Shown: positions 42,468 through 52,580, numbered from the stretch's first letter. The stretch: DNA of 64,000 nucleotides from Stenotrophomonas sp. VV52 (GCF_002893095.1 NZ_PKQQ01000002.1:248001-312000); one strand, 5' to 3'. Program-made: numbers and translations. The notes: generated by a model not told the origin, from the sequence alone.

Positions 42468-42950
42468 ATGCGATCAGCGATGACTGGGCGATTGGGGCTG
42501 GCGTTGATACTCGCTGCCGCCACCACAGCACCCTCTGCAGGTGCTCAAGATGACGGAAGGCCGACCTGGAGCCTCAAGGCATCGACCCCTACTGCCAAGC
42601 TCATTGGCGAATGGGAGTTGTCGAATCCCTCAGGTGGTGCGAGGGCCAACCATGTGTCTGGAGCCGCAGGTATAGCCCAGGTGGGCGTGACCAAGGGCGC
42701 TTCGTTCCAGCTCACCGTCAAGCTTGTGAGTCCTGCCGGTGCCATAACTGACGTTACGGGGTCATCAAACCTCATTTATCGACCAAAGGGCTGCATGTCG
42801 ATTGCGGCCAATGGAATTGCTACGGTCCTGCGCTCGGCCCCAGCGCCTTGGACATGCAATCCAGGCGACCCGATTCCAGTCACCATCATCTATGCAGATA
42901 AGGCGACTGGTGTTGCGGCAATGAACATGTACGTGTTTACGATCAATTGA
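42468..42950 (+). CDS. Exported protein of unknown function in the pilin locus
   Basis: The 160-residue protein starts MRSAMTGRLGLALILAAATTA and has a signal peptide ending about SAGA-Q. The mature part looks beta-rich (WSLKASTPTAKLIGEWELSN, FQLTVKLVSPAGAITDVTG) with two cysteines (GCMSIAANG, PWTCNPGD). I do not recognise a family. GC is lower than neighbours. The frame is open to 42315, but the signal peptide fixes the start. Its place between pilin genes and pilR/pilS suggests, without proving, a pilus-linked or surface role. Confidence 0.55.
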   Translation: MRSAMTGRLGLALILAAATTAPSAGAQDDGRPTWSLKASTPTAKLIGEWELSNPSGGARANHVSGAAGIAQVGVTKGASFQLTVKLVSPAGAITDVTGSSNLIYRPKGCMSIAANGIATVLRSAPAPWTCNPGDPIPVTIIYADKATGVAAMNMYVFTIN

Positions 42951-43286
42951 CGTCGCCCGATTCCCTCTCCTTCGCGGGCGGGACCCGATCGTCGGGAAGT
43001 CTGCAATTGCGCAACAGCGGTGGTGGTTCCTGCTGGTCGGGAGCAACTGTCCCCGCGTGAGTGGCCCCGTCCCACCCAAGTGCATATGCCTTGGGTGTAT
43101 GGAGTCGACTGTTCCCGTCCTGAACTTCGCGCGCAGAACAGGTCCGGAGAACTCGTCTTTGTGGTCATCTCCGTAAATCTGCCCGTCAGTCGGTCGGCAG
43201 TCGAGCTAGTGACATTCGACGTGTTGACACCCGTCGAGCGCTTGGCCAAATAACAGCCCCCCAATCAACTCTGCACGGACGTAGTG
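42951..43286. other. AT-richer intergenic stretch with a doubtful ORF
   Basis: 336 nt without a confident gene. A plus frame, in phase with the exported protein gene just upstream, stays open from its stop to a TAA at 43251-43253 and contains LVFVVISVNLPVSR, so it may be a decayed continuation or a separate small gene, but there is no clear start or RBS. Confidence 0.4.
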
Positions 43287-43475
43287 ATGAGACTTGCAAG
43301 CAGTTTCAATTCGAAAGCTGAAGGTGGCCATTCGTCCGCCATGTTGGTGCCTAACTGGGCGTTCCGGTGGCTTGCGCTAGCCTTTTGCTCCATCGGGCTT
43401 TTCAGCGTGTCTACATCAAGCGCCATGGCGGGTTGCACAGGAGCGGAGTTTCGGAGGCTTTGCAGCGTCGGATAG
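43287..43475 (+). CDS. Small ORF with a signal peptide (possibly a truncated gene)
   Basis: 62 residues. The frame reads from ATG 43287 through a polar region to a typical hydrophobic export segment (WLALAFCSIGLFSVSTSSAMA) and then only about 14 residues with two cysteines (GCTGAEFRRLCSVG). A second plus frame continues open past the stop to 43558. Either a frameshifted secreted protein or a very small secreted peptide. No family recognised. Confidence 0.3.
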   Translation: MRLASSFNSKAEGGHSSAMLVPNWAFRWLALAFCSIGLFSVSTSSAMAGCTGAEFRRLCSVG

Positions 43476-43696
43476 AGCGACTGGTCGCCGTAGCTACCGC
43501 GCCTCCGAGTGAGGCGTGGGAGGGGAGCGATGCGAGCGAGCTCTTCCATCCCTCCTAGGCTAAGGTTAGGTAGGCGGCAAGCCTGTTTCTTGGGGAGAAG
43601 AACGCAGCGTAGCTGGCCTTGGTGAGCAGCCGGGCAGAGCCCGGCTCTACCTCGCGGGGTACGGCGCGGGTCTGCTGTGACCGGTTGAGCCCGACG
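43476..43696. other. Non-coding stretch with palindromes
   Basis: It contains a GGAGGG...CCCTCC pairing around 43531-43557 and one GTAG-type palindrome (separate entry). No gene is supported. Confidence 0.45.
43624..43650. repeat. GTAG-type palindrome (inverted orientation)
   Basis: GAGCAGCCGGGCAGAGCCCG then GCTCTAC: the AGCCGGGC core ending CTAC, between the small signal-peptide ORF and the SymE-HigA gene. Confidence 0.75.
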
Positions 43697-44245
43697 TTAC
43701 CGGGGGGCGAGGTACTTCTGCTGAAGCTCCCACCAGAACCACTGCGAGGTGCTGGCGAACGGGGCGAGGCGCTCGGCCAGGTCCATGTCTACGTCGTAGT
43801 CGCCGGCCAGGAAGCATTCGGCCAGGTCCTGTGATACGCCGATGGCATGGGCGAAGTCCTGGGTTGAGGCGCCCATGGGGGCGAGGATGTGCTCGCGGAC
43901 GAGCACACCCGGGTGTTCGTAGTGGATGACATGTCCCGGCTTGGGCTCGTAGCGGTCCGCGATGTATTTTTCGAACGCGTTGCAGCGGCGCAGGCGGGGC
44001 TCTTTGGGTGGGTCCACGAGGTCGAAGACCAACCTGCCTTCGGTGGCTGTCACGGTTACCCTCGCGCCGGGCTTGAAGCCTGCGTTGTACAACCAGCTGC
44101 CGTGCGCGGCGATGCAAGGCACGAGGCCGCCGTCGAAGGTGTCCATCCAAGGGTAGGTATGCGCACGCACGGTGTAGTGGCGCGGCTGTTCGGCCGTGGG
44201 CATGCCCAGTTCGGGAAACATGGGGGTGTGGCGTGATATGTGCAT
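43697..44245 (-). CDS. SymE-like toxin domain fused to a HigA-like antitoxin domain
   Basis: This 182-residue protein has two parts. Residues about 25-85 resemble the SymE AbrB-fold toxin (GSWLYNAGFKPGARVTVTAT then EGRLVFDL, matching the SymE pattern of WL-x2-GF-x2-G). Residues about 110-182 match the HigA antidote HTH (HPGVLVREHILAPMGASTQD, FAHAIGVSQDLAECFLAGD, MDLAERLAPFASTSQWFWWE then LQQKYL). Start ATG 44245 has a perfect GGAGG 6 nt upstream; the frame is open further. Normally SymE is repressed by an antisense RNA and HigA pairs with HigB; here both folds are in one chain, and no higB gene is adjacent. It may be a self-regulating toxin or a repressor derived from one. Confidence 0.7.
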   Translation of the reverse strand: MHISRHTPMFPELGMPTAEQPRHYTVRAHTYPWMDTFDGGLVPCIAAHGSWLYNAGFKPGARVTVTATEGRLVFDLVDPPKEPRLRRCNAFEKYIADRYEPKPGHVIHYEHPGVLVREHILAPMGASTQDFAHAIGVSQDLAECFLAGDYDVDMDLAERLAPFASTSQWFWWELQQKYLAPR

Positions 44246-44266
44246 GGCGGTCCTCCAAGGGGAAAT

Positions 44267-44291
44267 CTCCCTTGCCGGTAGGGCAAGGGAG
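44267..44291. promoter_or_regulatory. Perfect palindrome upstream of the SymE-HigA gene
   Basis: CTCCCTTGCC-GGTA(G)-GGCAAGGGAG lies 22 nt upstream of the start codon, in the presumed 5' leader. It could be an operator for the HTH part or an mRNA hairpin near the RBS. Confidence 0.5.
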
Positions 44292-44367
44292 CCGGGAGGT
44301 TCAAATCCGCGAACGTGCGAGCGGCGTGGAGTATTTCCCCCGTTTGAGGGGTCTTGTATTAGCCACC

Positions 44368-44382
44368 CTCCCGACATGGGAG
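44368..44382. promoter_or_regulatory. Second CTCCC-N5-GGGAG palindrome
   Basis: CTCCC-GACAT-GGGAG shares its half-site with the outer part of the larger palindrome at 44267, about 90 nt nearer the presumed promoter. Candidate operator. Confidence 0.4.
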
Positions 44383-44398
44383 TTCCATAATTTTGCAC

Positions 44399-44585
44399 GT
44401 TCTGGAGATTTGAAGCTCCGGGGCCAACCTTGCGCGGCGATGCGTTGGATGACTAGTTGATTGTTTCTGTTGGTTTTGCGGGTTTCGATAGGCATTGCCT
44501 AACACGTGACGCTAGCGGCACGGATTTTTGCGGAAGTGCGACGGAGTTGCGGTCTGGACGGGTTGTACGCGTCATGCGATTTGAG
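44399..44585. other. Non-coding stretch upstream of the SymE-HigA gene
   Basis: No gene seen. Moderately AT-rich; a GGAG...CTCC pairing at about 44404-44419. Likely carries the promoter of the leftward SymE-HigA gene. Confidence 0.45.
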
Positions 44586-44800
44586 GCGTAGAGACACGCC
44601 ACGCGTGTCTGGCGGGCTGTCAGGTGGTGCGATGGCGGTGGATTTGCGCGGAATCGGGCGGTGCGTGGGACACGCATGGCGTGTCGCTACGCGGTTCAGC
44701 GCCCGTGTCAGGGTGTGTCAGCTGCGGCGCCGGTGTAGTGACACGCCACGCGTGTCATTCGCGGTACCGGCAGGCGTAGTGACACGCCACGCGTGCCATG
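44586..44800. repeat. Cluster of four GTAG-family palindromes (GACACGCC core)
   Basis: Units at about 44588-44610 (GTAGAGACACGCCACGCGTGTC), 44664-44692 (inverse, GACACGCATGGCGTGTCGCTAC), 44736-44757 (GTAGTGACACGCCACGCGTGTC) and 44775-44796 (GTAGTGACACGCCACGCGTGCC). Three point right and one left. The same core forms the large inverted repeat at 36130. They fill the gap before pilR. Confidence 0.85.
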
Positions 44801-44836
44801 CGCGGTGCTAAGCGGCGCGCCACACCACCGCTTCCC

Positions 44837-46222
<1,386 letters not shown>

Positions 46223-46286
46223 ATGGGGGGAAGATAGCCGAGAGCGGTTGATAACGACAAATACTTGACGCCCGCAGGGTAGCGCG

Positions 46287-47900
46287 TCATTGCGGCAGCA
46301 TTGTGTGCGGGCCCAGCAGGACCAGCCGGAAGCACGCGCCGCCGGCGGGGACGGAGACGTATTCCAGGCTGGCCTGGTTGGCACGGCACAGTTCGCGGGC
46401 GATGTAGAGGCCCAGCCCGGTGCCGTGTTCGGAGGTGGTGAAGAACGGCCGGAACAGCTGCTGGGCCACGCTTTCAGGAATGCCCGGGCCGCGGTCCATC
46501 ACGTCGATCACCGCCGAGCGGTCCTGGCGGGCCACGCGCAGGCGCACCCGGGCGGGATCCTGGCCGGTGCGGCCGTACTTGAGGGCGTTGTGGACCAGCA
46601 CGGTGAGGATCTGGTGCAGGTGGCGCGGGTCGACCAGGCCATGCACGGACGATTCGTTGATGATCGGTTCGATGCTGTCCGTTTCCAGGGTCAGGCTCTG
46701 CTTGTACTCCAGTACGAAGCGGCGCACGAAGGCGGCCAGGTCCAGGTTTTCCGGGTTGGCCCGCTCGCGCCGGGCAAGGCCGAGCACGCTTTCGACGATG
46801 CCGTTGGTGCGCTGGCACTGCTGGTGGATGATCTGCAGCAGGCGGCGGTCGGTGTCGCCGATGGCGGTGGACTCTTCCAACAGCTGGGCGGCGTAGTTGA
46901 TCGCGGCCAGCGGGTTGCGGATCTCATGGGCCAGGCTGGCGGAGAACCGGCCCATGGCCGAGAGGGTGAGCGATTCGGCGCGGCGCGAGACCACGCTGGA
47001 GTCGTCCAGGAAGATGATGGTGAGGTCGCTGCCGGCCAGCAGGCGGGCGAAACGCGGCTGCACTTCGGGCTGGTCGGGCGAGAGCTGCAGCGGGGTTTCT
47101 TCGTTGCTCCAGCCGTTGCGCCAGCGCTGCAGGCGGCGGCTGAGGTCGGGCGCGGCGCTGCCGAGTTCGAGGTGGCCGGTTCCGCTGTTGCCGTCGTTGT
47201 CGCCGATCAGGGTGGAGGCCGCTTCGTTGGCCAGGGTGATGCGGTTGGCGGCGTCCACCACCAGCACGCCGGTGCGCATGCGCCGGATGATCAGTTCGTT
47301 GATCTGGAACAGGTTGGCCACTTCGTCGCCGCGCTGGTTGGCCAGCTGCTGGTTGCGGCGGGCGCGGTTGCCCACCTGGTAGCTGACGAAGGCCAGGGCC
47401 AGGAAGCTGGTGATGAACATGGCCAGCTCGGCCAGGGTGCGGGTGGGTTCGCCGGTTTCCAGCAGGTTCCAGACGTAGCCGCCGGCGGTGGCGGCCCCGG
47501 CGATGAAGGCCAGGCCCATGCCCCAGGACAGCGGCAGCAGGGTGGCGGCGGCGGCGATGTTGAACAGCAGGGCCATGGACAGGCCGGCGCTGGCGCCGGG
47601 CAGGGCGTGGGCCAGCAGGACGGTGGCCACGATGTCGATGAGCAGGCTGGTGACCACGGTGCGGCGCAGCCAGCGGTCGTTGCGGCCGACCACGAGGATC
47701 AGCAGGGAGACCACCAGATAGCCCACGCTGACCACGCCGGCCAGTTCCGGGTGGCTGGACTCGCCCACCAGGCCGCTCAACGGGCTGAACAGCAGCGCGG
47801 CGATGACCGCGGCGATCAGCACCCGGTACAGGGCGAAGAAGTACAGCTCCCGCTTCGGCAGGGACTCGATGCGGTCGATCAGTGAAGCGCTGGGTGACAC
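46287..47900 (-). CDS. pilS: Membrane sensor histidine kinase PilS
   Basis: The 537-residue kinase has six N-terminal membrane helices (about residues 25-190), a cytoplasmic PAS-like domain (about 200-320, ELIIRRMRTGVLVVDAANRI), the H-box FSASLAHEIRNPLAAINYAAQLLEE, N-box LVHNALKYG, G1 VIDVMDRGPGIPE and G2 EHGTGLGLYIAREL. It is the partner of PilR and probably senses PilA levels in the inner membrane. The frame is open to 48077; GTG 47900 has GGGGAG 7 nt upstream and is preferred. Confidence 0.93.
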   Translation of the reverse strand: MSPSASLIDRIESLPKRELYFFALYRVLIAAVIAALLFSPLSGLVGESSHPELAGVVSVGYLVVSLLILVVGRNDRWLRRTVVTSLLIDIVATVLLAHALPGASAGLSMALLFNIAAAATLLPLSWGMGLAFIAGAATAGGYVWNLLETGEPTRTLAELAMFITSFLALAFVSYQVGNRARRNQQLANQRGDEVANLFQINELIIRRMRTGVLVVDAANRITLANEAASTLIGDNDGNSGTGHLELGSAAPDLSRRLQRWRNGWSNEETPLQLSPDQPEVQPRFARLLAGSDLTIIFLDDSSVVSRRAESLTLSAMGRFSASLAHEIRNPLAAINYAAQLLEESTAIGDTDRRLLQIIHQQCQRTNGIVESVLGLARRERANPENLDLAAFVRRFVLEYKQSLTLETDSIEPIINESSVHGLVDPRHLHQILTVLVHNALKYGRTGQDPARVRLRVARQDRSAVIDVMDRGPGIPESVAQQLFRPFFTTSEHGTGLGLYIARELCRANQASLEYVSVPAGGACFRLVLLGPHTMLPQ

Positions 47901-48048
47901 GCCGGAACTCCCCTTCTGGCTCCCCCCAGTATGGCCCGATCTCGCGCAGTTTGCCCATTCACGACCCCGGGGGGCGGGTCCGGTGGGGCTCGCAACTGCC
48001 TGAATGGCGTTGGAAAACTGGCCGGGGCGGCCGCTGGGGGGCCGTGTC

Positions 48049-48078
48049 TTTGCGCCACGCGGCTGGGTCGTCCACAAT
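48049..48078 (+). promoter_or_regulatory. Possible sigma-70 promoter of sucCD
   Basis: TTTGCG at 48049-48054 and CACAAT at 48073-48078, 18 nt apart, ahead of sucC by 54 nt. Moderate match only. Confidence 0.4.
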
Positions 48079-48131
48079 AGTGGGCCCGCCGCGGTCCGTG
48101 CGTGCGGTCGTTCCTATTCCCACGGTGACGC

Positions 48132-49301
48132 ATGAATTTCCACGAATACCAGTCAAAACAGCTGCTTGCCGAGTACGGCATTCCGGTCCCGGCCGGCAAG
48201 GTCGCAGCGACTCCCGATGAAGCGGTCGAAGCGGCCAACTCCCTGGGCCAGGGCCCTTGGATGGTGAAGGCGCAGATCCATGCGGGCGGTCGCGGCAAGG
48301 CTGGCGGCGTCAAGTTCTGCAAGACCACCGACGACGTCAAGGCCGCTGCGGCCAAGATGCTCGGCACCAAGATGGCCACCTACCAGACCGCGGGCGTTGA
48401 ACTGCCGGTCAACCTGGTGCTGGTGACCACCGCCGGTGAGATCGTCAAGGAACTGTACCTGTCGGTGCTGGTCGACCGTGGCACCAAGACCATCACCTAC
48501 ATCGCCTCTTCGGAAGGCGGCGTGGAGATCGAGCAGGTTGCTGCTGAAACCCCGGAGCTGATCCACTCGCTCAACGTCGACTTCGTTGAAGGCGTGCAGG
48601 GTTACCACGGCCGCGATTTCGGCTTCAAGCTCGGCCTGACCGCCAAGCAGGCCGGCCAGTTCGCCAGCATCATGGTGAACCTGTACCGCCTGTTCAACGA
48701 AAAGGACCTGGCGCTGGTTGAAATCAACCCGCTGGCGATCCTGGACGACGGCAACCTGTACGCGCTGGACGGCAAGTTCGACAGCGACGACAACGCCGCG
48801 TTCCGTCAGAAGGCCCTGGTCGCCATGCGCGACAAGACCCAGGAAGACGAAACCGAAGTGACCGCTTCGGAGCTGGACATCAACTACGTCACCATGGACG
48901 GCAACATCGGCTGCATGGTCAACGGCGCAGGCCTGGCCATGGCCACCATGGACGTGATCAAGCTCAACGGCGGCGAGCCGGCGAACTTCCTGGACGTGGG
49001 CGGCGGTGCGAACAAGCAGCGCGTCATTGAAGCGTTCAAGCTGATCCTGTCCTCGGACAAGGTCGAAGGCATCTTCGTCAACATCTTCGGCGGCATCGTC
49101 CGCTGCGACATGATCGCCGAGGGCATCATCGCCGCGGTCAAGGAAGTGGGCGTCAAGGTTCCGGTCGTGGTGCGCCTGGAAGGCACCAACGTGGAAGAAG
49201 GCAAGCAGCTGCTGCGCGACAGCGGCATGGCCATCATCCCGGCTGACAACATCAACGACGGTGCCAAGAAGGTCGTCGAAGCTGTCAAGAACGCCGCCTG
49301 A
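48132..49301 (+). CDS. sucC: Succinyl-CoA synthetase beta subunit
   Basis: The 389-residue ATP-grasp subunit has the N-terminus [44 protein letters not shown]-grasp region [10 protein letters not shown] and the conserved C-terminal CoA-ligase half ([46 protein letters not shown]). With SucD it forms succinate, ATP and CoA from succinyl-CoA in the TCA cycle. It lies 21 nt before sucD. Confidence 0.97.
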   Translation: MNFHEYQSKQLLAEYGIPVPAGKVAATPDEAVEAANSLGQGPWMVKAQIHAGGRGKAGGVKFCKTTDDVKAAAAKMLGTKMATYQTAGVELPVNLVLVTTAGEIVKELYLSVLVDRGTKTITYIASSEGGVEIEQVAAETPELIHSLNVDFVEGVQGYHGRDFGFKLGLTAKQAGQFASIMVNLYRLFNEKDLALVEINPLAILDDGNLYALDGKFDSDDNAAFRQKALVAMRDKTQEDETEVTASELDINYVTMDGNIGCMVNGAGLAMATMDVIKLNGGEPANFLDVGGGANKQRVIEAFKLILSSDKVEGIFVNIFGGIVRCDMIAEGIIAAVKEVGVKVPVVVRLEGTNVEEGKQLLRDSGMAIIPADNINDGAKKVVEAVKNAA

Positions 49302-49322
49302 TCCGACACCGAAGGAAAAACA

Positions 49323-50198
49323 ATGTCTGTTTTGATCAATAAGAACACCAAGGTGATCGTGCAGGGCTTCACCGGCCAGCAGGGCACCTTCCACGCCACT
49401 CAGATGATCGAGTACGGCACCCAGGTCGTTGGCGGCGTGACGCCGGGCAAGGGCGGCACCACCCATATCGACCTGCCGGTGTTCAACACCGTGGCCGATG
49501 CCGTGCAGAGCACCGGCGCCAACGCGTCGGTCATCTACGTCCCGCCGCCGTACGCGGCCGACGCGATCCTGGAAGCTGCGGCTGCCGGCATCAAGGTCAT
49601 CGTGTGCATCACCGAAGGCATTCCGGTGCTGGACATGCTGCGCGTGAAGAACGTGCTGACCCGTTCGCATCCGGACACCGTGCTGATCGGGCCGAACTGC
49701 CCCGGCGTGATCACCCCGGGCGAGTGCAAGATCGGCATCATGCCGGGCCACATCCACAAGCCGGGCAAGATCGGCATCGTGTCGCGTTCGGGCACCCTGA
49801 CCTATGAAGCGGTCAAGCAGACCACGGAAGTGGGCCTGGGCCAGTCGACCTGCATCGGTATCGGCGGCGACCCGATCAACGGCCTGAACTTCGTTGACTG
49901 CCTCAAGCTGTTCAACGAAGACCCGCAGACCGAAGGCATCATCATGGTCGGCGAAATCGGCGGCGACGCTGAAGAAGCCGGTGCCGAGTACATCAAGAAC
50001 CACGTGAAGAAGCCGGTTGTCGGTTTCATCGCGGGCGCCTCGGCGCCGGCCGGCAAGCGCATGGGCCACGCCGGTGCGATCGCATCGGGCGGCAAGGGCA
50101 CGGCAGAAGGCAAGTTCGCCGCCATGGAAGCCGCCGGTGTCGTCACCGTCCGCTCCCCGGGCGACCTGGGCGCCGCCATCGCAAAGCTGGTGAAATAA
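49323..50198 (+). CDS. sucD: Succinyl-CoA synthetase alpha subunit
   Basis: The 291-residue subunit starts [24 protein letters not shown] (CoA-binding), with [29 protein letters not shown] and the phosphohistidine motif [17 protein letters not shown] near residue 245. It follows AAGGAAAAACA. It forms the sucCD operon with the upstream gene. Confidence 0.97.
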   Translation: MSVLINKNTKVIVQGFTGQQGTFHATQMIEYGTQVVGGVTPGKGGTTHIDLPVFNTVADAVQSTGANASVIYVPPPYAADAILEAAAAGIKVIVCITEGIPVLDMLRVKNVLTRSHPDTVLIGPNCPGVITPGECKIGIMPGHIHKPGKIGIVSRSGTLTYEAVKQTTEVGLGQSTCIGIGGDPINGLNFVDCLKLFNEDPQTEGIIMVGEIGGDAEEAGAEYIKNHVKKPVVGFIAGASAPAGKRMGHAGAIASGGKGTAEGKFAAMEAAGVVTVRSPGDLGAAIAKLVK

Positions 50199-50199
50199 G

Positions 50200-50225
50200 G
50201 TAGCGCCGACTGTCGTCGGCTGGTA
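50200..50225. repeat. GTAG-type palindrome after sucD
   Basis: GTAGCGCCGACTGTCGTCGG then CTGGTAC: GCCGAC/GTCGGC arms starting immediately after the sucD stop. Confidence 0.65.
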
Positions 50226-50231
50226 CCGCGC

Positions 50232-50257
50232 AAAACGCCGCCTTCGGGCGGCGTTTT
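50232..50257. terminator. Terminator of sucCD
   Basis: An 11-bp stem AAAACGCCGCC with loop TTCG and complement GGCGGCGTTTT, followed by GCTTTC. A UUCG tetraloop makes the hairpin stable. Confidence 0.9.
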
Positions 50258-50280
50258 GCTTTCTGCGGCCGGCACCGCCT

Positions 50281-50375
50281 GGGCCGGCCAACGGCCGGCG
50301 CTACCGATGATTCCTGTTTGGCCCGGCCTACGGCGATGGTCCCTGTGCGCTGGTAGCGTCGGCCGTTGGCCGACC
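50281..50375. repeat. Two GTAG-type palindromes upstream of nadE
   Basis: 50281-50304 (GGGCCGGCCAACGGCCGGCG then CTAC) and 50353-50375 (GTAGCGTCGGCCGTTGGCCG then ACC) face each other with about 48 nt between. Confidence 0.75.
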
Positions 50376-50417
50376 GAGGCGGTCCCACACCGTTCGTACC
50401 GGTCAAACCACCAGCGT

Positions 50418-50423
50418 TACAAT
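50418..50423 (+). promoter_or_regulatory. -10-like TACAAT upstream of nadE
   Basis: TACAAT 29 nt before the ATG. Similar to the hexamers before pgk. No clear -35. Confidence 0.4.
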
Positions 50424-50451
50424 GGGTCACTGCATCCACGGGCTTCACCCC

Positions 50452-52086
50452 ATGACCTCGATCCGCATTGCGATGGCCCAGTTCGATTTCCCGGTGGGGG
50501 CGGTCGAGCGCAATACCGACACCATCATCGAGATGATCGCCGAGGCGCGCGATGAGTTCGGGGCGGAGCTGGTGGTGTTCCCGGAACTGGCGATCAGCGG
50601 CTACCCGCCGGAAGACCTGCTGCTGCGGCCGCGCTTCCTGTACGACTGCCAGCAGGCCATGGCGCGCATTGCAGCCAGCACCCAGGGCATCACCGCGGTG
50701 GTCGGTTGGCCCGAGGCCACCGGGGCGGTGGTGTACAACGCGGCCAGCGTGCTGCGCGACGGCAAGGTGCTGCATACCTACCGCAAGCGCGAGCTGCCCA
50801 ACTACGCGGTATTCGACGAGCGCCGCTACTTCGACATCGACCCGGATGGCGGCAGCTGCGTGTTCGAGCTGAAGGGCGTGCCGGTGGGCGTGCTGGTCTG
50901 CGAGGACCTGTGGTTCCCCGAACCGCTGGCCGACACCGTGCGCAATGGCGCCGAGCTGGTGGTGATTCCCAACGCCTCGCCCTATGAGCGCGGCAAGCAC
51001 GCCCAGCGCGATGCGCTGCTGGCCGAGCGCACCCGCGAAAGCGGTGCGGCGCTGCTGTACGTGAACATGGTCGGCGGGCAGGACGCGCTGACTTTCGACG
51101 GCGCTTCGGTGGTGGCCGATGGCGACGGCACCGTGCACCCGGCGGCGGCTGCGTTCACCGACCAGTGGCTGGTGGTGGACTACGACGCCGAGAGCCGCCG
51201 CTTCCTGCCGCGCGAGTGGATGGACGATGGCGACGAAAGCATGGACGCGCTGGCCTGGCGCGCGGTCACCCGGGGCATTCGCGATTACTGCGGCAAGAAC
51301 GGCTTCAAGAAGGTGTGGCTGGGCCTGTCCGGCGGCATCGACTCGGCGCTGGTGCTGGCGATGGCGGTGGACGCGCTGGGCGCGGACAACGTCACGGCGG
51401 TGCGGCTGCCGTCGCGCTACACGGCGGACATGTCCAACGACCTGGCCGCCGAGCAGTGCCGCGCGCTGGGCGTGAAGCTGGAAGCGGTGTCGATCGAGCC
51501 GGTCTTCGAAGGCTTGATGACCGCGCTGGGCCCGATGTTCGAAGGCCAGGCAGCGGATGTCACCGAGGAGAACCTGCAGTCGCGCGCGCGCGGGGTGATC
51601 CTGATGGCGCTGTCCAACAAGTTCGGCGGGCTGCTGCTCACCACCGGCAACAAGAGCGAGTATGCGGTGGGTTACGCCACCATCTATGGCGACATGTGCG
51701 GTGGCTACGCGCCGTTGAAGGACCTGTACAAGACGGAAGTGTTCGGCCTCTCCAAGTGGCGCAACACGGTCGGCGGCGCCCCGGTGATTCCGCCGGCGGT
51801 GATCGCGCGCCCGCCGTCTGCCGAGCTGCGTGCCAACCAGACCGACCAGGACTCGCTGCCGGCCTACGACGTGCTGGACGGCATCCTGTACCGCTACGTG
51901 GACCAGGAGCAGTCGCGCGAGGAGATCGTGGCGGCGGGGTACGCCGCCGAGGTGGTCGACCGCGTGCTGCGGCTGGTGCGCACCAGCGAGTGGAAGCGAC
52001 ACCAGGCCGCGCCGGGGCCGAAGGTTTCGCGCCGCGCCTTTGGTCGCGAACGGCGCTATCCGATCAGCAACGGGTACAAGGGCTGA
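50452..52086 (+). CDS. nadE: Glutamine-dependent NAD+ synthetase
   Basis: The 544-residue protein has an N-terminal nitrilase-type glutaminase (Glu in VVFPELAISGYPPEDLL, Lys in TYRKRELPNYAVFDERRYF, Cys in VLVCEDLWFPE) and a C-terminal synthetase with the P-loop LGLSGGIDSALVLAMAVDALG near residue 290 and TTGNKSEYAVGYATIYGDM. It amidates deamido-NAD+ using glutamine. ATG 50452 (MTSIRIAMAQFD) is the family start; the frame is open ten codons more. Confidence 0.96.
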   Translation: MTSIRIAMAQFDFPVGAVERNTDTIIEMIAEARDEFGAELVVFPELAISGYPPEDLLLRPRFLYDCQQAMARIAASTQGITAVVGWPEATGAVVYNAASVLRDGKVLHTYRKRELPNYAVFDERRYFDIDPDGGSCVFELKGVPVGVLVCEDLWFPEPLADTVRNGAELVVIPNASPYERGKHAQRDALLAERTRESGAALLYVNMVGGQDALTFDGASVVADGDGTVHPAAAAFTDQWLVVDYDAESRRFLPREWMDDGDESMDALAWRAVTRGIRDYCGKNGFKKVWLGLSGGIDSALVLAMAVDALGADNVTAVRLPSRYTADMSNDLAAEQCRALGVKLEAVSIEPVFEGLMTALGPMFEGQAADVTEENLQSRARGVILMALSNKFGGLLLTTGNKSEYAVGYATIYGDMCGGYAPLKDLYKTEVFGLSKWRNTVGGAPVIPPAVIARPPSAELRANQTDQDSLPAYDVLDGILYRYVDQEQSREEIVAAGYAAEVVDRVLRLVRTSEWKRHQAAPGPKVSRRAFGRERRYPISNGYKG

Positions 52087-52153
52087 GCGAAACGCGAAAG
52101 CGGCTCGGCGGAGGCTGGATAAAGTCAGGGGTCCTCTCACTGGAGCCTGCTGC

Positions 52154-52543
52154 ATGCCCGTTTCCGACGTCCCGGCGATCCCGCGCCCCGTATCCCCCAA
52201 GCCGTTTGTCGAGACCGGACACCTGCCTATCGAGGGTTCAACCCGGCCCGGTCGATTTCTCGTGTCCTTTTCCACGCCAGTCCCGGTGTCGGTGACCAAC
52301 GTGCCTGCCTGGCACGCACCGGCGGTGATTCCTCCGGCCGACTACTCCACCGGATCGCGTTTGCCATTCACGGTTGTCGCCGGGGGAGGCATCCTGAGGC
52401 AGGCCGAGCCCCGGCCGGACTACGAGCTGGAACGGCCCCGGCACGTGATGCTGGCACCGTTCTCGACGCAGATGGACGACCAGGGGCGGGTGAGCTCGAT
52501 CATCACGCGCACCGAAGATGGGCCAGGCAGTTTCGCCCACTGA
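52154..52543 (+). CDS. Hypothetical protein, Pro-rich
   Basis: The ORF of 129 residues is Pro-rich (MPVSDVPAIPRPVSPKPF, VTNVPAWHAPAVIPPADYS) with no signal peptide, membrane segment or recognised domain. GGAG lies 8 nt before the ATG. It stands alone after nadE with a 67-nt gap and is convergent with bamD. Coding character is moderate. Confidence 0.5.
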   Translation: MPVSDVPAIPRPVSPKPFVETGHLPIEGSTRPGRFLVSFSTPVPVSVTNVPAWHAPAVIPPADYSTGSRLPFTVVAGGGILRQAEPRPDYELERPRHVMLAPFSTQMDDQGRVSSIITRTEDGPGSFAH

Positions 52544-52555
52544 TTCCCATGCAAC

Positions 52556-52580
52556 AAAAAAGGGTCCCGCAAGGGACCCT
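52556..52580 (-). terminator. Terminator of bamD
   Basis: AGGGTCCC-GCAA-GGGACCCT with six T on the leftward side. It ends bamD transcription. Confidence 0.85.

Noticed and set aside
42951..43253. Separate gene in the frame ending at 43253
   Set aside because: No start codon with RBS near its beginning and only part looks protein-like; kept as a doubtful stretch.
48153..52299. Minus frames of 712 and 718 codons over sucCD and nadE
   Set aside because: Antisense shadows of strongly conserved genes.
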